Counted from the stretch's first letter, positions 21,366 to 35,900 are shown. The stretch is DNA of 64,000 bases from Trichoplax adhaerens (GCF_000150275.1 NW_002060943.1:407387-471386), one strand, 5' to 3'. Translations and numbers: made by a program. The notes: generated by a model from the letters alone, not told the origin.

Positions 21366-24300
21366 TTACGATAGTTTCAGCATCTCGATCTCACGCCTGA
21401 TTTCAGTTTCTAGTTGCAATTTTTCTACCTGGAATAAAAAATTTCAAGGGATTTTTATATCAGTAGCAACGAAAATTATAATAGCTAGCAACAATGCATT
21501 TTTGTAGTCTGAGTACAAATAAGCATGATCATTCGAAATTCAATCAGATTTATAAGTTACAGTAGCTGAAAAATGTAGACGGCGCTAAAAAATAGTAAGT
21601 CGATCATGAGATCCTTTACTATCTTCAAGTAAGCGTATATAAAAATTAATTATTGCTCAGAAGATTAAGTTAAGTATAAGAACTGGTAGTTATATTATCA
21701 GTGTATTCGGAATTTTACCTGATTTGCTTCAAGCTTTTTTCCTTCACTCTGTTGCTCCTTAAGGTTTTCTATCTGGCGTAGTTTCTATAATACCGTACAA
21801 AGCTTACAGTTACAGTTCAGTAATTCCATTTCTATCCAACAATAGCTTATTAAGTTCAGCGTCTAACCCTTTGCAGATTTTTAAGCTTTTTCTGGTTCTC
21901 TTGCTGACGCAGGGAGGATGAATTTTTTAATGCTGGTGCTTGACCACTAACATTTTGATTACCTGCAGCTTCACTATTACTAGTACTCTAGAAATTGTTA
22001 TCAATATTAATTTATCTAAACTAATAATATAAAACATGTAAGCTTTTCAATACGACTTTTAAACACTGTTTGAGTAGATAAATTTAAATCAACCTCCTTA
22101 GATTTAGCTTTAGCATCTCTCTTTTTCTTGTTTTTTAACGCGGATTTAGATACTGGCTTGTCTATAATTTTTGAAAAATAAAATAGTGTATGATATTTTA
22201 ACAGCAAATGGATCGAAATATATCGATATAACACACCTATGGTTAAAGTAGACGAGTAAAACATTTTATTATCTGGCAGTTATCGTAATAATCACTTACC
22301 ATCTTTTGCATTTGATGAAAGAGTGAATTCTTGATCGTCGTGCTATAAAATAAAATAAATTCGTCTTAGTAACTGATAGTATTCTCTTATTAAACAATGT
22401 TATTACCAACCAATTTAATTCTAGATTTAGCCCCCCTAGCTCCAGGAGGTCGATAGACAGCTGGTTTAGCTACATGCAAGTAAAGTATAAAAATTAATAA
22501 AGAATATGTCCTTCGAAGGTAGAAGGCTTGCAGTACCTTGATGCTTGGGTGCAAGCGTGGCACCTTCAATAGGTTTGCTGCTAATTTGAAATGGCGGAAA
22601 TAGATCACTTGGAACGGGCCTCCAGCGAACCTTTCGTAAAATATAAAGGCATATAATTCATTTTAACTTCATACATATTAGTGACAATGATGCATCTTAA
22701 CAAGAGGGAAATGCCTTTAAACTTATAGCCATAGAGTTTAAACTCTATCTAATTTAGCATTGTAACACAATGTAACTATTCAACTTTGAAACAGCATAAT
22801 TCATGACAAAATTACAGTAGTTACCTCCCATAATTCTTCTTTTGGTTTTATCACCTGCACTTCGTGCAGAAGAGAGCCAGAATAATGCCAAATTTTATAT
22901 CTTACATATAGAATACCATCAATTACAAACATAGGGCAGTGGAATAATGCGAAATACAAAACTTGCACATGATCAGCTATATACTACATCTAACGCATGA
23001 GTACAATATGTTAGACTACGCTAGCTGGCACGTAGGTTACCCATTTCCTTGTCGCAATCGCGGAGCAGTCGTTGCTGTCGCAAAATACTGTCCGTCGGGA
23101 CTCCATTCGAATTGTGTTGAATCGCTAGCCTATAGGAAGCGTGTTTGATAAATAAACGTAATCATTAACCTAAGTAAGCTATTTTAACATTGTAGTCGTT
23201 TCTGCGATATATAACCGAAGCAAAGGTATTACAGATCACTGCATACTTATACATCTATGAGTTTTAGATGCCTGGAGTAGCTGAAATTAATCGTAAGTAA
23301 TAATAAAAGTGAAAATGGCGATCTTACTTGAAATTTAGAGATGAGTTTCAAGTCTTGCCTATTCCAAAATTCCTAGAATTATATTTACATTTACATAGTA
23401 TTTAGAATCCTAGGGCAAATACTGTAAAAGTAATCGATAATTTGTTTACCATTTCTCCTTTCAGGTTGCCAAATCCAGCGAGACAAATTACTATCAGACT
23501 TAAAGAGTGATACTCTGCTATTTGAAGTTGAAATTATTACGTAATCACTAGTTACAGTTGAAAAATTGCAATATTTTTCTTGCACTAACGCATTTAGCAT
23601 AGGTCAATTTAAAAAAGATACTAGTTCCTTGAGGATTAAAATATATCAAATTTCGATAAGAAGAACCAAATTCATGGATAGGATCGCATTTTAAATTATA
23701 TAATGTTGCTTTTGCCGGCATAGCTTTAAATGAAAGTCTTAAGTCAAGGAATTTTTGGTCACAGTTTAAAGACTTGAAACATGCAGTCAATACTTTTAAT
23801 TTGTTATTTTACAAAAAGATAGCACTTGAAATTTATCTAGTTGATACATCCGTAAACAACACAAAATTCTCTTCCATTTGGGCTCCATTCGACAGAGTAG
23901 ATTGGTCCTGTTTTCGCTAAATATATATTTACATGTAAATCATTCTATAAGAGACTAGCTGAATGAGTTTAAAAACTGTTATGGTTCGTATGTATTATTG
24001 AGATATACAACGTATAATTAAAGTTTGATAAAGCGAGCACTACTAACCTAATGAAACGTGAATACTATTTCCTTCGTCATCAAGAAAATATAAGCTTTGT
24101 TCCCCATAATAGGAAGACCCAGTTTTATCAGATTCCGTTGATGCATGCAATAACAATGACTTACCTAATATTGAGAAATATCTACATTTAATGCTATGGG
24201 AGTGCACACTGTTATTTATTATGAAGGATAAAAAAAATACAAAATGTATACATTTATCTGATCATACCAGTCTTATTCCATGACATAGAAACATTATCTG

Positions 24301-27300
24301 CTTTATAAAAGCTTTTTTGGCAAACTGGACGATCAAAGTTGGGGAAATTATACATCTTTACATAGGCAGGTGCACCCTAAAATGAAAAAATTTGTAGTAG
24401 CACGTTAAACAAACATGTATTTTCTTCTATAGGGTCTATAGCGATGATTACGATAAGACGCGTATCTAGGTACCTTTTTTGTAGGGTTAAAAGTTGCAAA
24501 TCTAATAGGGTTAGTTGATGGTGATAAAGAAAATTCTTGAATACCATCTTGGCTAAGCTTTGCTATAGAAGTTCCTCCTATAGTTATATAATCATTACAT
24601 GACTTGTTGCTTTGACTACAGTCATAAGAATATGGCACAGGTAAAACAAGTAATTTAAGAAGTTTACGTTTTAAGTTAATATTTTCATGTTATTAAAAAA
24701 TGATTATACTGTCTATTATAGAGTATGCTAACAATACAATGCTTGCAAAGCATCATTTGATACCTATATCTGATCCTTTAAGCACTAAGACACCATCGAC
24801 AACCACTCTCGTACAGATTTCTTCGTCTGTAGACCATAGAGGCTTCCTATTAAATTATAGAATAGCATTATATGCCTAAATTATAATGTTTCTTTTAGCC
24901 TTAGCCTTACGTTCAGAACAAAGTATCTTTGTAATAAAGATATTTTATTAATCATGTTTTAAATTTAACCGATCTACGTTATGTAAGCTAGCATAGGTAA
25001 AAAAATCTATACCAATCGGTGTGTCGCTTATGAATAAATCCTGCAGACTTTTCACCACTAGCCAAGTTCCAAATAACTAGGTTATGCGTTCCTTGAGGCG
25101 CTTTGTCTGATACTATATTACGATAAGACAACTTACTGTTAGGATTATTTGCGACAGTCACTAGAATTGCATAAACTGTTTTCATAAATTTTAATCCCTA
25201 CTGCGATAAGGTCCCCATGTTGCAAGAAAGGAATGCTTTGGAGAGAACGCTAAAGAGTTGCTGTATCCAGCTGGAAACTGATGAACTATTTCGCCTTCGG
25301 GAAGTTTTATCACTTTAATACTATAAACAGTAACGATGGAAGAAAATTAATGATTTCAGTTGATTATATAAAAATTTTTCGACATCTCTAACTTTTTACT
25401 TCCTTCATTGTGATGTAAATGTTAGCAATTTAGTTCATAATTGAAATTTTGAACTACCTGTAGTAACTATACGCATATTTAAATTTTAGTTAGATATCAT
25501 CGTCAAACTCTTATACCATTTGCTATTTATACCATAGAAGTCATTCATTTTTAGCAGCTAAATGATGTAATGATGTCAATGTCATTTATGTTGTGGTAAT
25601 AGCTAATGAAATCAATTACAATTTTGATTTCCTCTGGGTTGGACCGGGATACTAAAATACAGAATTGAAAATATGCACTAATATGTGCAACTATTTTAAT
25701 TACTAAATAATTGACAGGTTATAAATTTTATTTATTTGTTTAATATAACGTGAAATAACTTCAATTACTTGTAACTTAAAATAAATTTATGACCAGTATT
25801 ATTTCATATCATCAATTGATATCCTAATTGCATACAATCCTATCTTGACTTGATCGCTAATCTCACTGGCGTCTAATTTATGGATCGGTATATTAATTCC
25901 ACGTACACTATGTCCTTAATAACATTGCAATAATATACCGATACACTACTACAGCGTTGTCCGCATTATGGTACTTGCGAGTTTACAATTACAATTAAAG
26001 TAAGATACCAATTAGTGCTATAACTCATAAGGGTATCAATTCAGTATTTGGAAACTACAGTAAAGACCGGCTTTATCTTATTGAAAAACTACCATAGATA
26101 CTGCCTGATTTGATAAAAGATTGAATTTATAATTTTAGTATTTAACGAAATTGACAGGGCTAAAATATTCGTCTGGATTAGTAATACAGCTAAGTCGGCA
26201 TGAGCTGGAAAGTAGACAATATGCGACTATAATTAATTTATAATGACAACTTTAGATCAATATGAGAAATTTACTGCCGCTATCAAAGGTTTACATGCAC
26301 AATTAGACTTTACAGAAGATGTTCATCGTATTTAATGATTCCTATAGGATTCACTCATTGCATGGTACTTTAATTGGAAATGCATGCATGAGTTATTGTA
26401 TTGGCAGTTAACCATAGATTGATTCAATTTTTCCATTATCAAAAATATTTTACGCATGTATATGTACAATGCTATACTCACTCGCTATCACTGATCCATG
26501 CAAGAAGGTTGCCATCATGAGAGAATGTTAAGCACTTACACTTTGGAGATTCATCCCTTTATAATAGTAAAAGTAGGTAAGAACGAGTCACTTTGAAGAA
26601 AGGGCAAACTTTAGCTAATATCGCACTGTAGCGATAGTGTATTTGTCATCATCCTTGACATGATGACTTTGAATATCAAACAATTCAATACCTTACACAG
26701 TAGGAAAGGAAAATATTAAGCATTCAATAAGCATGACAAGGTAATAAGATATTACTAGAGTGGATTATACAGCATATTAACAAACCGTTGAAAGTGTTGG
26801 TAATCGTCACATTTATATCCAGTTTGCAAAGTTAGACCAGAAGATCCACGAACTATACAACAGATGAAAGATCCAAGAATGAGCAAAGGTGATATTCATT
26901 ACTGACAACCACTGATGCATGATTGATTAAGCTTAAAATACTTGTAGAAATATTACTCTATTTTAATTTATGCGATGATGTAGTTCTCCCCTATCATACT
27001 AATCATTCAATGATAACGTGATGAAATTGATAATGGACTAAAGCCATTTGTAGACGTTTCTATACGATTACTGCAATAGGGTACGAATCAATTTCTGTCT
27101 TTGCTATGCATAAGGTCAATGACAACGTATTAAGTGAATTGATAGTATTACTATAGTACAATGGTGGATAAAAATCATCACCATGCTTCTTTTTAATCTG
27201 ATTTAAGACATTGCTAACATGATTTGGATTCATTTGTGTGGGAGCATTAAGCTGAGATGGCCTAGACAAATATTACCCTACGCCATGGCTGCAATTTTTT

Positions 27301-27390
27301 CATGACTGTTCATATCGATCATGAACCAGTATTAAACTACGCATATTTACCAGCAAGAAGTGGAGAAAATTGTTGTTGTTGAGTAGCCAT
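21366..27390 (-). CDS. EIF2A: Eukaryotic translation initiation factor 2A (WD-repeat eIF2A)
   Basis: Twenty-two minus-strand exons: 27351-27390, 26786-26852, 26482-26556, 25202-25320, 25013-25112, 24764-24846, 24474-24577, 24268-24376, 24048-24164, 23848-23916, 23622-23723, 23450-23490, 23328-23372, 23041-23129, 22825-22900, 22537-22630, 22411-22469, 22300-22342, 22094-22161, 21868-21987, 21719-21784, 21366-21428. They give 582 residues (human 585). eIF2A is a cytosolic beta-propeller protein that can deliver initiator tRNA to 40S subunits, independent of the eIF2 trimer. Signature stretches: AVRGSSGL near the start, SFYKADNVSMSWNK, SYYGEQSLYFL, MPAKATLYNLKCDP, LAGFGNLKGEM, TAPRLR, YKIWHYSGSLLHE, VYRPPGARG and DKPVSKSALKNKKKRDAK, then a charged coiled-coil tail. 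Only the 22094 donor is weak (GAG|GTTGAT); an in-phase alternative 24 nt further downstream would add eight residues. The other splice sites agree with conserved sequence. Confidence 0.96.
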
Positions 27391-27554
27391 AATAACTGAA
27401 GACAGTGGCAGTAATTAGGTTGGATATGCAAGCAATCTTTAAAGCATCGAATCGATGCAAGCCCTTGAAAGAGTGATCGAGGAAGTTAGAGAGCTTGCGA
27501 TGTAGCCAACTGGTGTTGAACTTGTCGCTTTTCCAGGAGTTCCAGGAGAAGTCT

Positions 27555-27840
27555 GACGTACTCTACAGTGTACAGTACGTCAGACCAGTTCCACCAAGCC
27601 AGAGACTGGGTAATTGCAGTACACTGTATGTGACATTCATGTCCAGTATAGGGTACAGTAGCGAGTCAACGGGAAAGTATTTAAAAAGACTTGGCTTTTA
27701 TTACAGTACCCTCGACGATAGATCGGCAGCAAAATCGACATTGTACTGTACGCAATGTACTGTACGGTACAGTACGGTACAGTGTACAGTAAGGATGTTA
27801 CCGTACTGTATACCCTGAACGACAGTACTTAGTACAGTAG
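27555..27840. repeat. GTAC/CAGT self-complementary tract
   Basis: Two dense blocks (about 27560-27660 and 27740-27835) of TGTACAGTACGT/GTACTGTACGGTACAGT words, with inverted copies of CTGACGTACT near 27551-27585. ORFs on both strands here are composition artefacts. Confidence 0.85.
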
Positions 27841-28711
27841 TCCCTAGCTGTATTGTTTTCTTCTTGCTCGAGGACTCCTCCTTCCTCTTGCTATAAGTCC
27901 TACGAGAAGTGCTCAGACTGCTAAGCAAGTTCTGTAGTTGGCCGTGACAATTGGTTGAGTAAAATAGATTCCATTGGGGCTTCGTTAGCTTGCTGAATTA
28001 CGCTGTAGAGTAGTACTCGTACTTTTGCTGTCTCAGCACTTTCGACAAAGTCTCTCCCATGATAGTGCAGCATAGCAGGGATTACATAGAGACCCTTCTG
28101 CACTGTACTACCCCCAAGACTCAAAGTCTGGTGTGTGGCAGTGCAAGACAGGATTGTGCTGGGAAGCGCCGACTTCCATTCTCATCGGCCTCTTTGTAAA
28201 GCACTGAGCATGAAGTGAGTTGCGACTCGTATATCAGCATAATGAAACATCAGGACGAGTTGGCAGTGCCATGGGACTAGCAACTAGCCGTTATTTGTTA
28301 CAGTAGGACGCTAGCAGTAGCATAGCTCATGAGCACAGGGGAACGTAGGGAATAGAGATAGAAGAATCGTTAATCTTTCTTCCTCTCTATGGTTCAGAAT
28401 GTGTCATGCCGTCACCGATTGAGAGTATTGAGCATGACTAAGTTAGCAGCGATGCAGCGTATAGTCATAAAGTAGAGTGCCCGTGATATACAGTAGAACA
28501 GGTTTTCTTACTACATGTGTCTACCAAACTACGCTTATTCAATGCCCTTCCATCATAACGCAATAACGAAATAAATGCCATTCAATCAAGACAAATTGAC
28601 TACCATTTCAGACGTTAGTAGTATTATATTAGGTAGGATATACGTGTACTTTTCATGACAACAGATCTATGGATGTCGAGGCCTTTTTAAAAGTTGAGGA
28701 GAGACATACAA

Positions 28712-28895
28712 CGTGTTTATTTTCGTTTCCAACTTTTGCATGGCAAAGTACATAGTAATTATGACTACGTGCTTCGACTGTTCTTACGAGTAGGGGAATT
28801 CTATCAACTTGTATATAAACTTCAGCTTTCTAGCTACTTGATAGTATAAACCATAGTCATTTTAGCTTTGTTTCAGTCATATTTTTTCCCTTTTT
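28712..28895 (-). repeat. Dispersed repeat, copy B (inverted relative to 5626-5862)
   Basis: Reverse complement aligns in order with copy A through the anchors given there. It is followed by GTAC-rich sequence at about 28950-28995. Clearly diverged, with no shared ORF. Confidence 0.75.
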
Positions 28896-29182
28896 TAGTG
28901 CGTTGTTAGGATTCAGTATGGCCAATCGACTACAATACTTTACTGTAACTGAGTACTGCTGGTGCAGTACATAGTACTGTAGACGAAGTACTGTATCCCC
29001 GCCCAAATCCAAAGCAACAACTACCTGTTGATTGTAGAGATTCCAGAGTTCTTAAATCTCCAGCAAAAGGATCTGAGAAGCAGACCATTAGCCATGTTGC
29101 AGTTAGACATGGCTAGTTTCTCTCGCTGCCATTGAAGCTGACAGTGTAGAAGAAATTGGTAGGCAAAAAAAACAAAACAGAT

Positions 29183-32111
29183 ATGGATGCTACACAGACA
29201 ATAACATCCGTATTTTGCAACTGTTTTCAAATTGGCATTGGTCAAAGGCCGGCGCAAACGGAACCGCAAAATAAAGTCGCACTAGACACCAAACGTATGG
29301 GTAAGATGTCCATTAAAATTGATGTTGTAATAGAGTCAGATAGCCATCCAGGATTGTATCACAAGGCTACGTGAAATAGTTATCATTTAAATCAGACATT
29401 AATACAACCGTCATGATATTTTATGTATTGCTCCATCTGTCGTCTATTCCAATTATTTCGAGAAAAATGACGATCTATTTGATCAAATAAGCTGAGGGGA
29501 TAATATTGCCGATAGGCAGAGTACTCAACCAAGTCTACTTGTCTACACTAGCAAGATGGACGCATCCGCCTCCTTTTCCGTAGCCTTCGCCAATATGCGA
29601 TGAGTTAAATTTGGATCGGATACTCTAGCAAGACATGAATTCATGTAGGATCTTTTCAATGATCCATTCAATGATATACTACCAACAGAATTCATTGATG
29701 AATTCAATACTGCGTACAAGTACACCCAGATTTTGTAAACAACTTTTCACTCCCACTTCATTACGGACTTTATTATACTATGTAAGATCATTAAAAGCAT
29801 GGCTTAAGGGTATATTAGCATAAGTAAATTCTTTTAGACTACTATCAACGGACTTGAAATCCACTTTAGGATACGTGTAATTGTCGCTTGATCACCAAAT
29901 GGACTTAGAGTAGCTACGGATGAATCATTATGGGCTAAATTGAAGTTCTTACCATAATAAGATACAACTATCTACACTGTGGATTAGTCTTCAATTTGTA
30001 ACTGCAGTCGTTTAAATGAACCCGTTCAGCTAGTGAAATAAGTTTTTCTTAATTCAATTGCATCATTTCGACAAAATAAAAATAAATCAGCTACTATGCA
30101 CCTAATATACAACAATTAAAACGCACAAATATTCACTAGGTATCCCGTAACTTAACAGAAAATAATACGCAATATCCCCAAATTTATAAATCTGCTGTTT
30201 GAGATTAGTTCGGTTTGTGGTTGGTGAACAACTGAATTATCTCTACGTATATCTTATCAAATGTGAAATTAGCCAATACTTCTTTATTTAGAAAAGAATA
30301 AATTTATGTCAAAATACGATAATATATAATTAGCAATCGTTGATAATTACAGTGATATAATCAATCAAAAAGAAATATTGTACGATAAAGACAGTTTTAG
30401 AACAAGTATCACTTATTTTATCTATATTATTTTGTTGGTCCAAATTATAATGCAAAATATACAAGCAATTAGTAATGAATAATTTAAAATGTCTTCTATC
30501 AGAACGTTCAATTCGTACTTTTGGCCTTTGTTTATAGCTTTCACTTTTAAAGTACCATAGGATTTGCACCCGTGCAAATTTTTTGTCCCGATGTAGCATT
30601 AAGCTAGATGTTATCGCCAATATGTCGAATATTAGTTTGGAGAAGCTAATTTCACAACTTGAACTGTTATCATTCAAATCGCCTTCTTCTGCTGTAAAGA
30701 ATAAATAATAGACATAGCAACTTCAAATGTAAAAGATTTGAACACGTACTAGTATTTTGGCATTGGCAAACTTCAGAGATTGACCATAATATATATAACT
30801 CATGCAATCGAACAATCAGTTCATTACTTTACGATGCGGTTTACTGTACGATTTTCGAAAGCTTAAAGTTTATAATTTGAATAGTATATTTTCTTGGTAG
30901 GGTCTAATTGTGTTATAGTCAAGTCGGGTCGCCGGATATGTGGCAGCGGTGGCTGTTTAGCAAATTCACCAATCGCTCAAAATAAAGGCTATTTTGAGAT
31001 TAAAGTCCAATCCACAGGTAAATCCAAGGCATTGAATTCAAAGTTGAAAATGTAATCTGCTGATTTCAATTTATAAATCTTATTACAATATAAATAGAGC
31101 TGCCAGCTCACGTAGTTCTTCTCTTAATGACTCATGAGAACTTATCTTACTCATCATTTAATGAACCCTGATCCAGGAGTCTGTTTTACTTTATCCAAAT
31201 TAATGGCATTACTATTGCACCATAGGTTTATTATTACGGTATACTACAGTACTAATCAAGAGAATGTACAGTTTCAAATTCATAAACTACGCCTATTACA
31301 GTATATGCAAAGATTATCTTTTATCATTTTTTTTGTACCTATGAAATATGTCCGAAACAAAATTATGTATAACATGACTATAAAATCATTAGTACAGTAC
31401 TTACCAACTTCAATAAATAGCTTTGTTCAATAATACTAATTGAACTATAGGGTGACATGATACTTTTGACTTGCTAGTTATAATTATACTTCATAATGAC
31501 AGGTATTTGGGGATTTGGTGTAGCTTTTAAAGATTGTAATCTTGATGAGATTCCTCTCGGAAACGATTCCAAGAGTTGGGTCTATACATCTAGTGGTAAT
31601 ATATTGCATGATGGTACAGCGAAGTATAGTAATTTGAAAAAGGCTGAAGAAGGAGACGTTATGGTAAGCTATTTCATCACCTAATTTCGGTTATTACGTT
31701 TAGATATAAATCACTGCTCAGTTCTGTTTACTTATAACTGTAACCTCAAGATATATAAATATCATTAAAATTTCGTAGATTGCGTGTCATTTCTTACAAT
31801 TAATTGATAACATTTTACCAAAATGTAGGCATGTACTTACGATCATGTAGAGCTTAATTTTTATCTCAATGGTGATAATTTGCAAGCTCCAGTTACAGGC
31901 TTTAAAGGCACTGTATTTCCTGTGATTTATGGTACGTTGAATTCATCTACTTCTATATTTTTACAAATAATAAATTGGCACTAACAAAAAATATTTTATT
32001 TCTTAAACAGTCGATAAATCTGCAATCCTTGACGTTAGTTTCTGCGATAAGTTCTACTATCCTCCTCCAGTCGGATTTGAAGGAATTATGATGGAACACT
32101 CTATCATATAA
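29183..32111 (+). CDS. SPRYD7: SPRY domain-containing protein 7
   Basis: Exons 29183-29300, 30901-31017, 31503-31663, 31829-31931 and 32011-32111 give 199 residues (human SPRYD7, also CLLD6, 196). Almost all of it is a SPRY fold: CVIVKSGRRICGSGGCLANS, QNKGYFEIKVQSTGIWGFGV, EIPLGND, TYDHVELNFYLNGDN, GFKGTVFPVIYVDKSAILDV and PPPVGFEG. SPRY domains bind partner proteins; the cellular role of SPRYD7 is not well defined. The Cys-containing start MDATQTITSVFCNCF matches the family's N-terminus. Start choice: this ATG is the first in frame; upstream only TTG extends the frame. Intron 1 is long (1.6 kb) and holds a possible antisense gene fragment (30330-30830). Confidence 0.96.
30330..30691 (-). CDS. 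Unrecognised minus-strand ORF inside SPRYD7 intron 1, possible terminal exon
   Basis: About 120 open codons in AT-rich DNA, preceded by a reasonable acceptor (TTTACAG at 30692). The first half looks protein-like (FSKLIFDILAITSSLML, HRDKKFARVQILWYF); the second half looks like AT-rich noise. A possible preceding exon at about 30742-30830 ends at a GTACGT donor in matching phase and reads HELYILWSISEVCQCQNT. I recognise no family and found no start. It could be a chance ORF, a gene relic or part of an antisense gene. Confidence 0.28.
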
Positions 32112-32979
32112 AAATAACATTAGTAAACCTATAAAAATAATGGATTCAATGATACTGCTAAAAATTACTGTATATTTTCGATACCCTGTATAACAAACTC
32201 TATGAATTACTGACGTGCTTAGCATCAAGAATCTACTGCCTAATTGCGCCCGACGTTCCTTTTAATCAAAATTTATAGATTTCTTAGATCATCACATACA
32301 TACGCGTTATTGTATTGTATTGACAAGATGGTAACAAACACAATGAAATTAGACTGTATTAAAGCAATCTCGATTTAAACTATATATAAAGTCTGTTAGC
32401 GATACTATTGTAACTTGGACTCCGTCAATTCACTTCCAAAGCATGGATGAATTGATAGAACATCGAGCACGGTTAATGACATCAGATATACTGTTCCGTT
32501 ATAATATAAACAAATTTACCTATGTTTTATAGCATGACGTAATTTTTTATCTTAAATTTTCAAAGCAAATATCATTTGACAATTGTCTAAGTTAAAATAG
32601 AATTTTTGATTGAAAATTAAAATTTACTATTCATCCTAACAGTAGCATGCCTTATTAAACGATTTTTAACTCTCCTGTGGTTATAAAATTAATTCTCATA
32701 TTTATTTCGTATCTCGGAATAGAAACAAATTGTTGTTTAGTAAAGGTGACATGACAGCAAAAAGTGAAACCCTGGATTTATTACTTTCGAGTGTAAATTA
32801 CTTTAATTGCACGTACAACTGAAGTTTTAAAAAATTTCGTTGGACTACTTCGATGAATAATACCAATAAAAATGATTTCTGTACTACTATAGTCCATATA
32901 TAACATGAATTATTTCGGTTAAACTATACAATGCATTATTCAAGAAGAGAAAATGGTTTATTGAGTTTATTTAAATCGC

Positions 32980-35900
32980 TCAACGTATTGCAACTTGAGA
33001 TGGAACAGGAAACGGATTCTGTTTGCTCACAACTAGTTTTTGATGTTGATGTGATATATAGCCACGAACATATCCCTAATACGTAAGAATAGAAATTATT
33101 ATGAATCAGCTACGATGCTATTTAAGCTAAAGACTTTTACACCATGTACGACTAACCGTGTAAATTAAATTTGCTAAAATACATTCGACCTCATCTGCAT
33201 CAATACCTTCTTCCTAGGTTTTGTATATGTGGGATTGCTTAAAATTATGCTAGTTCATTACGTTACGTTATTAAGCAATAAATAAAAAAAGTACATACTA
33301 ACCTGCATACTACTAAGTGCAACTACAAATGCCGAAATAGGCAGCTGGTATGTTTGCATTAGCAGGAATCTGATTTAATAAAGAGATTAATAATATTAAT
33401 TAAAGAAATTCTAGTAAATATCATAACTCTAGCAAAATCCTTTACAGAAATGTAATTAAAACATACACTTTCTTGAAAAGATTCCGAAAGATTAGCATTT
33501 TAAGCCTTTCCAACATTAAATATACTCCACATCGAATTAGAAATTTCTATAGATTTTAAAAAATTTTTATCGTATTCGTAACGAGAACAAGTACGAAGAT
33601 ATGAAAAAAATTTTGCACCTCATTTATCTAACCTGATGTTTCTCGATAGCTTGATTAAATTTTAGTAAATTTCCAATTCTAGGAATCGTAAATAGAACAT
33701 ATTGGAAACACAGTACGAGTAAAAAGCGATTACGGAATAATTTTTCAGGCTTACTTCACAGCACTAGCGATTTCTATAAATTGTGTCAAACGATATTTCG
33801 ATAGAAGTTTATTGCTTGGGATATAACCCTATCATTTTATTGAAAGAAAGAATATTAGGACCATTGTTTGTCAGGGAATAATGCGAGAGAGTTAAAACAA
33901 TGTATTACTTACAAGCATCATCTTGACCGGCAATAAGTACATAAGAATTAGCCTAGGGGTATCGTGAACCATTTGATGTATTAGTTCCGTTCAGTCATTA
34001 CAGTGTACCGTCATAACAAACACATACAGTACGTATATTTAGATTATTAGATACTGTAGAAAATTTTAGAAATACGATGCTTTCGAACCTTTTATTTTTT
34101 CTACTGGCAACATGGCAATGATTAAAAGCAAATGATAAATTTTCATCGGCTACGCAAGAACAAGTCAATTATAGAAATTAGTAAACGTTGCATATCATAA
34201 GTGAATATTAGCTAATAGAGGAGAGCAATTAAATCTGTTATAGCAAATTAATTACCTTCCTTGAACTGACTATCAAACATAGCCTTCCGTCCGACGTAAT
34301 ATCTTTAAAATAAAAATTTTATTCAACGACGTAGTTAATAAGTTTATTAATTCGAAAGCGCAAAATGTCCGCATCGGAACGTTTAGATACCTGTACGTTA
34401 CAATATGTGATTTGAGGAAATCGTCTTTTATTGCAGCACTACTTATAGCTCGTGTCAATGGTTTACATAAATGTAATTTATTTAACTATTGCAAAATAAA
34501 AAGGAACTAATGAGATTAAAATCAAAATATAATTTTGGTTAAGTAGATACCCGTGTGGATGTTGTACTATTGATAAATTTGACCTTAAGAAAAGATCTAC
34601 AATTTTGGATGATATTTACTTTTATTTAGAGCTATACCTTGAAATAAATTTTGAATAAGTTATTAACAATTCCTAACATGCCCCATTTTTTGGAATTTTC
34701 TAAAGCAGAACGGCTATAATATAAAGAGTACAGAGTAAAAGCACATCATCAATTACGGAGTGATAGCTTGGATAGCAGTGCCATAACAACCATATTAAAA
34801 TTTTTTATAGACTACACGATTCGGGTAGCGTAATACCATTTCTAATGATATGAAAACAATTTAAGGGTAGGATTATTCATTTACCTATCTCCAGCGCATA
34901 CTCTAAAGCAGTTCATTAATGCTTCCGCCGTCTTTTCTAAGACGTCCGTGCTCTTGCCTTTGGAATAATAGTAAACCTAGGAGATAAATGGATAAACGTC
35001 ATGAGTTCATTTTGAATATCACTGATATATAAACATAAATATATTGTGCTAATGACGAATTCCATAATCAATGAATCAACATACTCTAAACGCCAATGCT
35101 GTCAATTCGGAAATTACTACATACATAGTTAAGATTCCCCTGTGAAAAAATGGGAAATTTTTCTAATAATCTTACAAGAAATTTGGAAGCTAATTTTAGC
35201 AGCATTTAATGAACGCTTGTAATATCTTTGAAGGTACTTACCAGTTTTCATCTTTATGAGATTGCAAAGCGCGTGCAAATGAACTTTAAGATTAAAAAGT
35301 TAACTTTTATTAAATTTGGACAAAAGCAGCATGAATGCTTTTCAACTGTAGTGAGTAGGAGTGTAAAACAAGAAATTTTAGCATAAAATGCTATATCCAG
35401 ACTTACTGCATTAATCCTAACTGTGCATCGAAAGCATGGCGAGGGTCATAATGGTTGATAGCAGCAATAACTCTATCGCAATTACAAAAACTTGTCAGTA
35501 GGTACTAGAATGTGCATATATTGTAACATACTGGTACTACTATGGCCTAAAGCGTAGTGTTTAATGAAAAAGCTTTACAAAGGACTGTCAATGTATACAT
35601 GACTTGGTAAAAGATTTGAAGAGTGATTATCGATGAGGATAAAAAAGTATCCATCAAAGTTGTGATCATCAACGTACTTCATATGGTCAGCAACGAGGTC
35701 AACGTATGGAGGAACAAATCGCTGGCATACGTAATGGTGTATAACATCTTCCCTTTGCTGTACAAATATAAAGAAAATTTTGGAGACAATATCATAGAAG
35801 GAATATCATTCAAAATAGGGCAATACTATTATTCATAGTTAAGTATAATATCGCATCGGCCAGGTTTTATATCGTGCTAAATCGTTGCGACATGATAAAG

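Larger units (their letters stand above)
27391..29182. other. Intergenic region between divergent EIF2A and SPRYD7
   Basis: 1.8 kb between divergent start codons, with a GTAC-rich tract (27555-27840), an imperfect hairpin with arms like the one at 14524 (28348-28393) and dispersed repeat copy B (28712-28895). No supportable gene. Confidence 0.6.
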
